Below are positions 1 through 12,461 of a stretch of 64,000 nucleotides of DNA, piece after piece. The position numbers and the translations under genes were made by a program. The notes under the pieces are model-generated. The model was not told where the DNA came from. It ran no database searches and worked only from the letters and a program-made list of their open reading frames with translations. This DNA comes from Apostichopus japonicus. Lineage: Eukaryota; Echinodermata; Holothuroidea; Aspidochirotida; Stichopodidae. The stretch covers positions 19,590,489-19,654,488 of the forward strand of contig NC_092572.1 of assembly GCF_037975245.1 (NCBI RefSeq). Direction: 5' to 3'. Every line of letters starts with the position of its first letter. The first letter of the stretch is position 1.

Positions 1-538
1 TATCATGGCTGTAGTTTACTATTCATGCATGATTGCAGATGCACAAGATACCCTCTTAAGTGTTGAAATAAAAATTGTATTCATCAAATGTTTGAGTGTT
101 CTTATTTGACATGAAAATCACGTAAAGTGTTACTTAACCTGTGTATATAAAAATTGAGTGTAAGTGTTGAAATAAAAGTTGAATTCATCAATTATTCTGA
201 ATTATTTGTGTTGTCATTCCTTTTTGTTGTCTCTTAAATGGACTTTTCTGTTGTGATCGATTTAATAACAAAAAGTGCATCAAGCTGATCTTAATAATTT
301 ACCTAAAACATGTGTAAACGCCTACTGAACGTATGCTATGTAGAAATCGCTGGCAAAATGTTACATAATATTGTTTGTAGTTGCGTTAAATGCTGATTAT
401 GTAAAACTTTACAAAACAGCAGTTAAGTAAATTTTGCGGATGTTCTAGTGTTCTTATTTGACAGAAAAATGAAGTAAAATTTTACTTAACCTGTATAAAC
501 AATTTTCTTAGTGTGCATGCTATGTCCCTATCACATTA
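1..538. repeat. Interspersed repeat unit, copy A (left part)
   Basis: This stretch is about 85-90% alike by eye to 43853-44175 (copy B), and its last 120 bases match the start of copy C at 55168-55285. It carries no convincing reading frame. A module of about 65 bases, reading GTGTTCTTATTTGACA and ending TTACTTAACCTGT, occurs twice here (about 93-160 and 448-505). It is absent from the matching place in copy B. The element at 544 interrupts the unit, which resumes at 5218. The left boundary may lie outside the window. Confidence 0.8.
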
Positions 539-2496
539 TAGTACAGTTGGAAGTCTGACCCCGTGACCTCGAAGAATGATCAACGATCACGCATATCATT
601 AAATTTGAATTTGCCCGCATTTAACGTAAAGTCGGTCCTACGTTTCACTCACAGAATTTACAGACATTGATAGTTTACAACTTACCGGAACCTCACAGAA
701 TGGATTAAAAGTAATTCCGATGTATGGCAGGACAAAGATACCCGAGAAAAAATCAACGAAAACCTATGAAACAACGATTGCAATCCAACTTCGTCCTCAC
801 ACATGTATTCCTAACTGACACAAAATAGGTCAAAACGAACCAACGAAAGAGAGTTACAGCAAAAAAGTTCTCCCATTTGTGGATCTTGTACTCTCCTACA
901 TGATGCTGTAAAGTTTCGGTGAAATGGTTGTCTAAGACGGCCAGTCACAAAACGATTACCTCGACTCGGCGATTTTGTTGCTGTCGCCGCCATTTTGAAA
1001 TTAGATAGACTTTCGCCAAGCCGTTTTCATGCTATGGGCTACTACCGACAAGACTTCACTCAAATCGTTTTCAATGTAGTGGAACCCATTCCTTTAGTGT
1101 ACGGTCTATTAGGAATGTTAGGTTTTGTGGCGTGAAATTAAGTAATATAAGTTGTGCTAAGGTTTGGAAGAAATTTTGTCCCAAACTCTAATATATGATT
1201 AGGTAAAATGTGAAATTACTGAGAGCTGCGTATGGGAGGGGTAAGAGAGACAAAATGGGGGAGGGGGCAAGGGAGATGGTGTTTCCTTTCTAGCTAAATT
1301 AATGGTGGTAACTATTAAGGTAACACAAATTTTCCTGAGTCTGTTGTCAAAACTGAAGGGGTCATACCACATGTCGAATATACAAAGGTAACATGGCCTA
1401 GGCCAAACCTTATTTCTAGTTGCTTTCTAAGGAACTTCCAACAATACCAAATGATTTATACTTACCCAATTACCATAATTCCACAGTAGCCCTTACTCAG
1501 TGAGATTCTGCAAAGCTGGGTACTCATCTGTTGCTTATATTCATCAATAAATATCAGTTAACAGTTTTCCAGTCAATACCAATCCTTGTTTGGTTCATGT
1601 ATCACACTACATAACCACTTGCCAATATTGAAGTTAAGTACTGTGGCTTGGGTAGGGGTGTGTTGTTTAGGGGAGGGGTGTGGTGTTTTTAGGGGTTTTG
1701 GGGAGGGAATGTGGTGCTTAGCGGATTTGGGGAAGGGTTTGGAGTTTCCCAGCTTTGGGATGGGTGTGGTGTTCACCAGCTTTGGGAAGAGTTAGGGTAT
1801 TTTGGAGGGATGAGGTGGTTTTGCCACATATGGGGACTTTAATTAAAAGCGGACTTTCAGTACACAGGACGCGTTTGGATACATCACGTTCTATTGGATA
1901 CTCTGACCAAATATTTTGAGTAGGGCTGTTTTCTTCTTCTTTTGCACATGCATAGTAGAACATTAGTCAACAGTGGAAATAGAGTTGCCTGGTCTTTTAT
2001 TGATTTTATAACTGTAACAATAAGGCACTTTAAGCAACAGAAAAAAGAAAACAAAAAACATTTGGTGTGACACTCTCCATGAAAGAACATGTTTTAATGT
2101 CCTGTGAAAATATGGGCATGAAAAATAAATTACTTCGATCACTTCAAAGTGAAATACTTTGTTCAAATGGAAGGAATAGCTTAACAAACTTTGAACACCT
2201 CTTGAAATGAAACACACTTCATACTGTAAAGACTTCATACAATAATATTGTCTGAAAAAAAAATCACACACAATGTCAAGTGCATTATGACTGGAAGGGG
2301 TATTTCAAGGTGGCATAGTGAAGGCATGACATAGCAAAAACAGTTCAGGTGGCAGGATGGATAGTTTTGTAACTTTGAAATGGTAAGATATACCTGTGAC
2401 ATATAGCATAAGATTAACATTAAAAGACAAATATATAAAAGTAAAAGGTAAGAGTAGAAAGTAAATAAATAAGTCCAAACTTGACATATAACTTTA

Positions 2497-2948
2497 ACAA
2501 CCTGGTCTTCTTCAGAAATAGGAGCACCAATAGCATCCCAACGTTTATACTTCCTTTCATATAATTCAAATTATTTCCAACTGACTTGCCCTCTGCCATT
2601 TCAGTTCTGAGGTACTTTTTCTTGAGTTGAATTTTGTTGGATAGAGATCCATTTCGAACAGAGTACGCAAGGCATCCTAAGCATCACTTGGTTTGTCACT
2701 TGTTGTAATTAATTCCAGCTGACTAGATGCTATTGCAAGCACAATGGTGAAAAATGCCAGTTGTGTCTTTTTCAAGTTTGCACTCTTCTACTTCTCACAT
2801 ACAGTAACCCCCAACTTTCATGAGCCATCCTCATAGCCCACAGGCCTTTTGCAAGAAACAAATGTCTCATCTGGAAATTCCATGTCAGCCAGTTCACTCC
2901 ATCCATTTTGTTAATTTTCCAAGTCATATCTTCTGTTGTTCCAGCCAT
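2497..2948 (-). pseudogene. Copia-type retrotransposon gag fragment, broken
   Basis: Reading the minus strand from an ATG at 2948 gives a gag N-terminus with the Copia (UBN2) hallmark: a MDGVNWLTW segment, then FQMRHLFLAKGLW. Downstream frames carry further gag blocks, AIASSQLELITTSDKPSDA, KKKYLRTEMAEGKSVGNN and ISEEDQVVK, in the order expected for Copia gag. They are separated by frameshifts and stop codons. No protease, integrase or reverse transcriptase follows, and no LTR was seen, so this is an isolated relic inside the TIR element. Family assignment rests on recalled motif order; the broken state is directly visible. Confidence 0.7.
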
Positions 2949-4910
2949 ATTGGTCAGTTGTCACGACTAAATTAACCAATTTAAGTACCGACATTTCCCA
3001 AGAAATGGTTCCAAAATCAGCACATAAATTCCAAACAACAATCTATTGTACACAGGTAACTTCCAGTGTATGTGTCTGGGCCAATAACCTGTTCGAGTTA
3101 GCTAGAGAATAGGCATGAGACTGCTGAGTATATTACAGCCTGCTGCTGCACACAACTTGTTCTTTCTATAAGAGTATAACAGAAACTGAGGAAAAATGTA
3201 AATTACATATATATAGAAAACAAAATTGCTTAAAGGTAGCACACTAATAATACAACCTGATTAAACAAACAATAGTTTGGAGCAGAGTTGTAACAACAGG
3301 CACTTAACTGATCCACAGGCTGCATTCCTTCTTACTACGGGTACATATAACAGAGCTAGGAACTTAAAAGATATATAGTATTAAATAGAATGTGAGACTA
3401 CATTTATTAACAGATTTCTATAAATAAACTCTTATATGAAGACTTCAGATATGAGGATAATAAACATGAGGATGTAATAAACTCTGGAAGCTCTCTGGGC
3501 TAATACTTAATACCAGTGGAACTGCATTTTGCAATGTTAGTCATTATACATAACAAAACAAATCTAATAGTGAATGAAACTTTTCTTCTTTTTGGGAATA
3601 ACATTTTTTTGGTCATATATACATGGGAAAGCACCACCTTAGAGAAATCTGTGTGTGACACACACACACATAGGGAAGACTGCACGTGAATGACTAAGTA
3701 CTTCTACTACTGTACCTATCATAGAAAACAACATAACAATAAAAAGATCGTAAACTCTCGTTAACAGCAAAACATGTTGTCACAAAATGATCCCTGACAT
3801 TGTTTTAAGTCACCTGGAATTATAAGTAGCTATGTACAACTACATGGCTCTATGAGGTGCAATTGTTCTCAAGTACCAGCAGTAGGTGTAACTGTAATAG
3901 CAATATGTATAAAGTGTAAGCAGTATAAAGCAAGCTAGTTTTATTTCTGTGTTACGTATCTTGCTCTACATATTAAGCATAGGGAATTGGGCCTAGACTT
4001 AAGTCATGGATCTAATACCGGTCTTGAACACTTGTAACAAAGTGACATTGAAATGGATCCCGATCCCAGGATGGAGGAAATTTTCACCCAGTCCAGCTTT
4101 AATAAAACTCATAATAAGCCATGATCTTAACTTATACATAGTACAAAGGCAGTCTACAAGTACTACTAATAATTTTTGTATAATAATAATAATACTAAAT
4201 TGTATCTTATGCAGTCCAAATCTTTTCAAGAACAGGCCCCTTAGAATTATTCCACAAGGACAAGAAGGCGTAGGCTAAGAACTAAAGGTTGTAAGCCTTA
4301 GTCCATTATTAAAATTGGACTAAACTATGCAGGTATTCTAGTATTACTAAAACTAGGCTAGGGCCTACCTGTAGTAAAAACTTCTCGTAGTATATTACTT
4401 TAGTAAATACAAAAGTACTAGGCCTATAGGCTAGGGGCCTAGTACAGTAATGTTACTGTCCGCTATGCCCTCGAATTTTTAAATTTTAACTATTTAGTAG
4501 CCATAAGTAGTACCGTGACTTATCAACTCCCTGATTTTTCCATATTAACGCAAAAAAATGAAGGGAATCTATGCCGAATAGAAAGATTACGAAAAATACG
4601 AGACGTTGCAATCTAGCATTTGCTACATCATAGTCGACATATAGCGCTAGGCTGCACGTTATAGGATACGGTACTTTCGTGTATATGTGTATTATGTACG
4701 TTAGGATACATGTATTAGGGGCAACCAAAACCACATAGGAGCACCATTTTCGTTGACCAAAAAATCACATTTTTCGGGGGAGTTACAACTTTTCTGAAAA
4801 ATATGAGTAAGATTCAAGCTTATATATTACAAAAATGCTATTTTTACGGTTGAAAGTTGTCTAAGACGCGAAAGTCACATAACGATAGACGTCGACTCGA
4901 TTTGACTTAC

Positions 4911-5084
4911 CTTTATGTTTTTGCGTTGGTCGTCGATAAGAAAATGCACTGTTCTATTGGTAAAATCTTCGTTTCTTTCCGGAAATGATCGTATTTGAAT
5001 CTCTAAAGTATCCTTTATCGAGCTACGATACTCGTAAACCCGAATGACATTGGGATGTTTGCGAATTTTACCGATTACATCCAT
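4911..5084 (-). CDS. Putative first coding exon inside TIR element, unknown function
   Basis: An ATG at 5084 opens 58 codons that run without a stop to a consensus splice donor, AAG followed by GTAAGT, at 4911. The product starts MDVIGKIRKHPNVIRVYEY, is rich in charged residues, and ends DDQRKNIK. It is not recognised. It lies about 130 bases inside the right end of the 4.67-kb element and reads inward, as expected for the first exon of an element-encoded gene. Downstream exons could not be identified. The support is the open frame and the strong donor only, so this may be chance. Confidence 0.35.
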
Positions 5085-5217
5085 ACATGGAAGTAGCGAA
5101 CCGAAGTCCGTAGAACCGGATTTGCGCGAAACAATTACTTCCGTGTCAAGTAGCTGTGCTCGAAAATTTGCTAGTAACGGTCATATATTGAGGTCAGACT
5201 TCCAACCGATTGTAGTA

Positions 5218-8200
5218 GTTAGTACCTGGAGAAGGAATGCACACAGGCTTGCATCATTACGATAATACTATACAAATAGTCACAGTATCAGTGACCTGTA
5301 CAGTATGATTCGATACCTTGTTCGACCAAATACCTTCAGTTTAACGGTAAGAAATTGTATTGCAAAACTGTCAAATGACAATAGCCAACCATGAATACAC
5401 TTAGCCACGACTCTATACTGCTGTTGAGGAGATAAGGTAGTCCAACTGCTTCTAAAATTCTATATTGAAAGTCTCAACAACAAAAAAACTCACAAGACGA
5501 TTTCCAGAAATATTGCTAAATGTTGTTTCTTCTTCACAGTGTACAAATCATTTATCGACAGATGGAAACAATATTCTAATAATTAAGTAGAAAATTGATG
5601 AACATTGATATCTATTTTAGTTAACAGCTAGGCTATATGAGGAAATTACAGCGTTTCAAGATCATCTGCCGTCGTGATAACACATGCATATTACTAATTA
5701 TGATCAGGGAGTTGTTAACAACTCTCTGAGATAATGTCTGAGATGATACACTTCCTTGAGAAGGAACAATTTATACGGTGAAGAGTATACATTGAAACAC
5801 CATTATCTAGAAATAGGAACAGGATATTAAGATGGTGGTCTCAACTAAGAATAAACAAACATTTCATTTCAGAACAAGCTCACATTACCTGCTACCGGAA
5901 TTAACCCATTAAGCTACCGTCTAAACTATATCCATTGACATATATCATACGATATAACTTTAATAATGTTGCAATAAATACAGAAAGTGGAAGCCAATAT
6001 AATTCACTTGTATGATGTTTGGCGTGAGCCAGTGATCCTTGATTCGTTCTTCGTTAGCTTAAAAAAGACAGACGAGCTGAAAGTGATGACGATCTTTGTG
6101 TCTCTACTCACAAATTCTACACGTATATGTATTGTACCGGTTGCAGGTCTTCTCAGAATATGGTCATGCGCATAGCAGACTGTTGATTTATGCAGATTAT
6201 TAATGATAGGCATACTCTTCCATGCATCTTGCTATGTCAGTGCATTCTTAATTATATGACATAACGAAAACTCACCCCATGGGAACAAAGAATCAAAATA
6301 ACAAGTTTGAGGAAAGAAAGTCTTATTAGTTTAAAGCCTATGACAGTGATGAATAGGAACAGGGTATTCCCCACAAATTGTTCTCTACATTTTAAAGTTT
6401 CATGGCACAAAATGTCTTGTTGCATGTGATTATTTCAAAGGACGTTCGAAATAATTGTAATGAGTAGTAACCAGTTATAAAGAATTGATTTAATGTACAA
6501 AATATTTAAGACGATTGGATTTAGCTTCTTCAATGGCATTGTATGCGAGTGTGTGCAACTAGTTTTGATCCAAACTCTGGACTTGAACAAATGAATTTCA
6601 AGTCCACAAAACTCTTTGGAAAGAACCACGACGTCCTCAGAAGAATTAAATCGCTAAGGGTATGGTAAGATTCATGGCACCTGGATCTAAACAATGAACA
6701 AAAATCGGGTCCTCTCTGAGAGTCATAAACACACCCGTTATGAGTGTGCATGGAGTTAATCAGGTTTGGTGAATTTATGGCATGCATAACTGATTCTCGT
6801 AGGCCTACTGAACATGGGAAAAGGGCCCTCCTTTATTCATGTATTTGCAGAAATCCACTACAAAGCGCATTGAACCGTTAAGTTTGGGGTTTCTTCTTTC
6901 CTTGCCATAGTTAATGGTGAGCTCGCTCGTAGATTCTGTCCTTCACACCACCCGATTAAAAAATAACAACAATTATAGCAACAATTACTGTCCTCCACTG
7001 GTTCGTCGCTGTTCTCATGTTAATTTCTTAGCAATCCCGTTTTACGGCTAGTAAGTAATATACGGGTTTCGGTGGAGCGGTGGCCTTGACGAAATTCCTG
7101 CAAAGTTCTTGACTGTGGCAGTATTAGTAGTATGCAGTAAATTATTACACCGCGTTTTCGTGTGTGTTGTGTGACCCAAAACTCTGTGGTTTGTTTATAC
7201 GTTCAGAACTTTTCACGACTTGTGGGCTGTACAGTCTACGTTACGGTCGAGTTTTGCCTATAGAAGTGCAGTAACCAAATGCTTTTTTTTTTACCGTAAC
7301 AAATCAGTATATTTGAAACTTGTACAGATGCACCAGTGTTGTACTAACTGGAGTAAAGTATTTGCAAATATTGTAACCGAAGTAACGAGTCGACATTTTT
7401 TACAGCTCAAGAAACTTATAGTGAATATAAGTCTGATACACACTGACTCGTGTCACAAACTACAGACGCGAATGAGTGAAAAGATTGACTGGAGTGATCA
7501 CAACATTGGGCATACCCAATATCTTGATATACCAAACGTATATGGTCAAGGCCGTCATTTGTGAAAAAATTGGTAATTCAGCCAATTTAGGTATGAATTA
7601 TATATAGACACAGTCATAAGTCACTTTGTATTTTATTTTATATATTTTTGTTTAAATGACTAAAACCTGTGAATTAATGTTTTCATAATCATTGTATTTT
7701 ATGAACTCACTACACATTTGTTAGTGTACTGAAGTTTATGTCATCCATATTCATGAATTCTGGTTGTCTGCTGGTGGAAGTAATTCATATTCATGAGGCT
7801 GTGCAACAAAAGCCCAAGGCTTGGTAGTTCCTCATGCAGCCTTTTCCCATAGTTACTAGTTCGCCACACAACGCTAGGCCAAAGTGTCGTTCTTTGTTCA
7901 TTGCCTTAATTGTTGTATAAGGAAAACTGAAAAGCTCTTCCCTTACCTTCTTCAACTTTACCTACTCAAAATAGGCATTTTCTATGAAATTGTTGAGCAA
8001 TTTGGGTTTCCAGTATGATTCATACGCCCTGCGAGGGTAATTTCGGTTGAGTGCCCAAGCCAAGAACATCTTTGCCAGCGTGGTCTCTGACTTAATTGCA
8101 GACGAGGCCTTCCGTCTTTTTAACGCCTCTCTCTCATCGCTCCCTCCCCGATCCTTTCAATATGAACAACACCAGTCTATGTAACTACACCGTCTTCTTT

Positions 8201-8658
8201 GTGTTTTGCATCCCACAGAACTTGAACTGTATAGCTTTGATGAATGATTCAATTACTTAATATCAGATGCTAAAAAGACTTTTAGCTTTGGTAATCTCTC
8301 AATGCAAAATGAATCTCAGCCATATCGAAGTCATCTCATGGTGTAGAACAAAATAAACGGTGTTAAATACAAACAAATCTTACAGCATGATACCATCTTG
8401 AGATGGAGACAGCATGTCACAGCAATTAACAGTTACCTAATGACTCCATATGTATTACACTTTAGATGTATTGCTGGTGGAAAGGTGTTATACATAAACT
8501 TTGTATGTTTCTGTCCTGTGAAGCGCAATTTACCAGTCAAACGAGTAGCAATACTTGGGGTCAACTACTTGAGCTCTCAAAAGAAAAACTTGATTAAATG
8601 AAGTTTGTGTAGAAACTCTCCTTTGCGACATATGATAAACTCTAAATAGACAATTCAT
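5218..8658. repeat. Interspersed repeat unit, copy A (right part)
   Basis: Co-linear with copy C (55286-57813 and 62785-63772), and from about 6915 to 7640 also with copy B (44180-45110). Differences are scattered substitutions and small indels. Open frames near 7220-7564 and 8398-8601 look like proteins of about 70-110 residues, but the counterparts in the other copies differ mainly by amino-acid-changing substitutions or are disrupted. I therefore treat the unit as non-coding. Copy A lacks about 180 bases present in copy C at 57240-57420; the junction shows the four bases GCCT at both sides. Homology to copy C fades after about 8658. Confidence 0.8.
5705..5728. repeat. 24-bp palindromic insert in copy A
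   Basis: CAGGGAGTTGTT is followed immediately by its inverse with one mismatch (AACAACTCTCTG). Copy C (around 55735) lacks the palindrome and about 13 further bases at this site. No clear target duplication remains here. It belongs with the related inserts at 44400, 44583 and 57263. Confidence 0.6.
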
Positions 8659-9062
8659 TGACGGATTCATTGTATTTTATCTCCGTTCAAGGTAAAAATA
8701 TGTTACGATCAGATAAAAGTGATAAATGCAACGAAAAATTCAGACGCTTTAACTTTCGCTATGTATTGTTATAGCTTGGATGAAGGCTGTCGGTTGTGGT
8801 ATTTGCTTACATTTGCATGTTAATATTTAATAGATTAGTGGATTAACGCAACTATTAAAGGAAACTAGACCTGAAAAGCAAGGTATCACAACATAACTCT
8901 CAGGAATGACGCAAGCTACTGCAAAAGGCATGATTGAATTGAGTTGTATTGAACAATTTGTTGTCCACAATCGGAAATTCGGCTTGTATCAATAGACTAC
9001 GATACACATACAGTAATACAAATATATGTATAGCAAGTCCTGCATATAAGAAACTTATCTTC
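8659..9062. other. No feature seen
   Basis: AT-rich sequence between the end of repeat copy A and the GPCR pseudogene. No open frame, repeat or splice-flanked exon stands out on either strand. Confidence 0.6.
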
Positions 9063-10067
9063 TTACTTGTGAATTAAATATATGGATAGAATAAGGCACA
9101 AAAGAGTATCTGTAGCGGTCCCTAAGTGTACGTGGTGGGCATAAACGCAGTTCAGAGAGGTTCTAAATGTAGTGCTCAAACAAAGGGTGTGTTGGGTCTG
9201 CATGATTTGTTTCACTTTATTGCAGACTCTCTCATGATACAAGCACTCCAACGAAGGTAAGTGAATACCGATTACCCACTGAGCAACTTTCCTAGATTGC
9301 TCAAGCATCTTCACATGATGCATACAATGTAAGCACAAACCACTAGAAAGAGATTTTTTGGTAACTTTAACCACCATGATTTGCCGAGAAATCCCTTTTC
9401 TCTCTTCACCAGTAGATGCCTGATAACTACTATCCCTGCGTATTTCCTTATGTAACCCTTTCCTCTGTAGAAACCGATAAATAAGATAGTAACACGCGAT
9501 AATGTCCACCAAGCAGGGAAACTGTATCAGTATACTAAGTAACATTTCATTGTAGAACGCTCTTGAATGTTCGGAGTCCACCGTACAAGCACTGTAACGA
9601 TGGTAAAAGCCAAGTGCACCGAAACCTAGTGCTGGTGGTAAGGTTGCGACTATACTTACATATAGTCAACCGAGGAAGATAATAACGTATACGTTTCGGG
9701 AACAGTAACCTTTATCATAAGTTGATCTCGGACGAGTTATCAAAATTAGACGATTGACTGCAATCAAAGCCAAATTCATAATGCCAGCTCCTAATGTTAT
9801 ATAAATAATTGCTGCAATAATCTTGCAGAAAAAGGTCTCCGGTAGGTAAAAATCAACGCTTAACAGCGCTACTGGATGTAATATACTATACACGCAAGAA
9901 ATGCCACCCGAAATGGCTAGGTTGACCACGAACGCGTTGGTGGTAGTTTGAAGTTTTCGTGAGGCGCAAACAGCAAAGACAACGAGAAAATTGCGAGGTA
10001 TTCCGATGACACTTATCACAGCAACGCTGACGGTAGGTAGGGTGTTTGCAGTCGGGGTTCGTATTAT
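9063..10067 (-). pseudogene. Rhodopsin-family (class A) GPCR pseudogene
   Basis: One minus-strand frame runs through nearly a whole seven-transmembrane receptor without introns. Visible landmarks are TM1 with IPRNFLVVFAVC, TM2 with TNAFVVNLAIS, a Cys at the top of TM3 (FFCKIIAAIIY), the TM3 end VNRLILITRP in place of the usual DRY, TM4-TM5 around VATLPPALGFGALGFYHRY and SILIQFPCLVDIIACYYL, and a degenerate TM7 with SLNCVYA where NPxxY is expected. The usual TM2 Asp is Gly. The conserved TM4 Trp position is TGA (9666-9668). At an A-run near 9354-9359 the frame shifts: TM6 (NLFLVVCAYIVCIM) continues in another frame. No ATG lies between the upstream stop (10068-10070) and TM1. The NRL motif and RPRSTYDK loop recall moody/Tre1-like orphan receptors, which is inference. 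The gene is dead as written, unless there are assembly errors. Confidence 0.82.
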
Positions 10068-10203
10068 TTAGTTTTGTTTTGATTTGTTCACTTTCTCCTT
10101 AATACCTTTGTTCAATACTTTATCTATTTCTGATTTGACTTTTTCTTCAGTTTTTTGGAAGTGAAACTCTTCGACACAACCTCATTGTTTTTATAGTTTT
10201 ACT

Positions 10204-10252
10204 TCCCTTTACATTCATTGCTGTTAATTAACAACAATGAAAGTAAAGGGAA
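10204..10252. repeat. Near-perfect 49-bp palindrome
   Basis: TTCCCTTTACATTCATTG at the left arm is mirrored by CAATGAAAGTAAAGGGAA at the right, meeting at GTTAATTAAC in the middle, with only two mismatched pairs and essentially no loop. It sits in AT-rich non-coding DNA (10068-10820) that otherwise shows nothing. Confidence 0.75.
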
Positions 10253-10820
10253 ATAAATTAACATTATTTTTTTCCACATTGTGCAACTTTTCTACTATTT
10301 AATGTTGTAGAAAAAAAGAAGTAGACGAAATAATCCATTAGTATAACGTTTTATTTATCAAAAGTAAGCGTAAAAGAGACATCAAGATGGGAATATATAA
10401 CACTAATAAAACTAACCATTTAGATTTGAAGTGACGAGATGTAATAAGTTGCCATTTCAATATTTCCACCAAAATTTGTTAAAATAAAGAACTAAGTAAT
10501 GATTTTTCAGAAATTTTTAAATGACCAACTCTTGTATATAAGACAACATTGTTGATATGTACCAGATGTGACTTAAGAAATAAGTTTCAGAGAAATCGTC
10601 ATCATTTTAACATTTTGCATAAAACTAAATTGTTTTAATGATAACTTAACTGTAATAAGTTATCATTTCAATATTTTCAGAAAACTATCAAATTAATCAA
10701 TTGGAAAGAAGTTAAGATTTTAATACTACGCAGATATATTTTGAAAATAACAACAATTATTATAAGAAACTATTTCAACATTGTTCAGAAAATTGTCAAG
10801 TTGCTCAGTCGGAGAGAATT

Positions 10821-11808
10821 CACTGGCGGATCCAAGGGGGGGGGGCAAGGGGGGCCATGGCCCCATCCCCAAAAGGTGAGCCAAAAAGTGTGTCCGAACA
10901 TCCGCTAAATCATATGATTGGAAATTAAAAAATCGAGAGGAATAGCAGTGGTAGACTAGTCTAAACCTTTTCGTTTTCTGGTTTAAAATTAAATGCAGAG
11001 CTCCCACTGACCCGCAATTCGCGGGAATTAGACCCGCATTCTAACACCCAAACCCGCTGACCCGCACAAGCGTCTGAAAAACCGCATTGTAATTGTCAAG
11101 TATACATAAACAAATTTGCATCAAATTTTGACTTAGCAACCATCATTTCTTTAGCATTTAGCATAATAGAGTATAAAACCTCCTTTACAGCATCATTTGA
11201 ACCTCAAATTAGCCTATATTTCTTTTCATTGGGGCGAGCAGCGAACATTTTCATGCCACGGGAAAGAATGAATTATCACCTACTATTCAATTTATTGATT
11301 TTACACACAAAAAATGCATATTTTCCAGAAAATTTTGGGTGACAAAAGCCTTTCTAAGTGCCACCATTTTACATGTAGGCATCACCAGGATTCCAAAAAA
11401 AAAATCCAAAAGGGGAGGGGGACACCCCCTCCCCTTATACCCCTCCTCCAGGACGGCGATTCGTGGCATGGACCAGCATTTGCCTTTTCAAGAGTTGGGA
11501 GCTATGTAAATGTATGAGCATGAGGAATTACAGTTTAACACCATTTTGCAGTTACAGGCTGGTTGTAAGAAATTTATAACCTATGAGAAATAATATTTCT
11601 TGAGAAAGATGATCCCAACTTTGTTTTATAAATATTTTAGAAAATTACACCTGGGAAACATTTTTTTTAGAAGTAAATTTACATCACCATTGTACACTTT
11701 TGTCGCACCAAATTGCATCTGAGGGCACCCCCTCCCCTTAGACCCCTCCCCATATCACTCTAATGCCACTTTGGCCCCTCCCAAGCAAAGGCCCTGGATC
11801 CGCCAGTG
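10821..11808. mobile_element. Short non-autonomous hAT-like element
   Basis: Begins CACTGGCGGATCCA and ends with the inverse TGGATCCGCCAGTG. AGAATTCA occurs at 10815-10822 and again at 11811-11818, a candidate 8-bp target duplication that overlaps the left end and stands 2 bases off the right end. The usual adjacent 8-mers match at only 6 of 8 positions. Subterminal G or C runs and a GGACGGCGAT box are shared with the 37217-42332 element. The interior has no coding sequence. Family assignment comes from the TIR style. Confidence 0.65.
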
Positions 11809-12461
11809 GAAGAATTCACAACTTAACTCTGATACAATAGGAAAACATTGGAAAAATCAGCTCGGACACTCGTCACATTTTAACAAATGTATCTTATGCC
11901 CTGCTTTTTCGGTAAAAGCTTCGGTGTCTAGCCCAACACTTGCTCATGAGCTCTAACCTTCAATTATATGCAATAACTAAAACAGATTGGCGAAAAGTTT
12001 GCCCTCATTACTTTGTTTTTACCAGTATACACATTTCGACCCCGCTAATACAATACATTAGAAAAATCATCCATGATGAATTATAATATGAGTGTCTGTA
12101 CTACTTCAACCATTCAAAGAGAAAAAACATCTTTAATAATATATAAGATCCCCCGGGCCCATTTCTTTTCCTGCTGCAACATATAACTTACTTATTGGGT
12201 GTCTGAAGTATGTGATATGTGATATGAGATATCAGCAATGATTGGCATGTTTATATCGTGTATGTAAACAACCTTTTATTCTTTCTATTTAAAGGCTGTT
12301 GGTTAAGACGGTAACTTCATGGCTTTAACTGCGCATGTACAAACCGGAATCGTCGATGATTCTAACAACAACCCTTAATCTATACAATAGTGTTTGCGAT
12401 GTTTCCAATTTTCTCCTAACATAAATAATATGGGTGTACAAAACAGTCTTGTATAGTTCCT

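Larger units (their letters stand above)
544..5212. mobile_element. 4.67-kb TIR element inserted in repeat copy A
   Basis: The left end begins CAGTTGGAAGTCTGACC and the right end is its inverse, GGTCAGACTTCCAACCGATTG without the last base shared. The inverted core GTTGGAAGTCTGACC is perfect. The five bases TAGTA flank both ends (539-543 and 5213-5217). Copy C keeps the uninterrupted site with a single TAGTA at 55281-55285, so insertion is shown directly. The interior holds a decayed Copia gag (2497-2948) and a splice-flanked exon (4911-5084). The remainder (544-2496, 2949-4910) shows no protein I recognise. No transposase signature was found, so the superfamily is unassigned. A 5-bp duplication with CA...TG ends would fit an hAT5-like group. 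Confidence 0.8.

Noticed and set aside
811-993. A 60-codon minus-strand frame with a GTAATC donor-like site
   Set aside because: Weak donor and no partner exon; reported only as part of the end-similar segments of the element.
1573-2487. Several overlapping short frames on both strands
   Set aside because: Low-complexity or AT-driven frames with no splice context.
7220-7564. A 114-codon open frame in repeat copy A
   Set aside because: The counterparts in copies B and C are interrupted by a 180-base segment and frame changes; there is no domain, so it is probably chance.
8398-8601. Frame shared with 63516-63752, looking like a conserved protein
   Set aside because: Most differences between the two copies change the amino acid, so there is no sign of selection for a protein.
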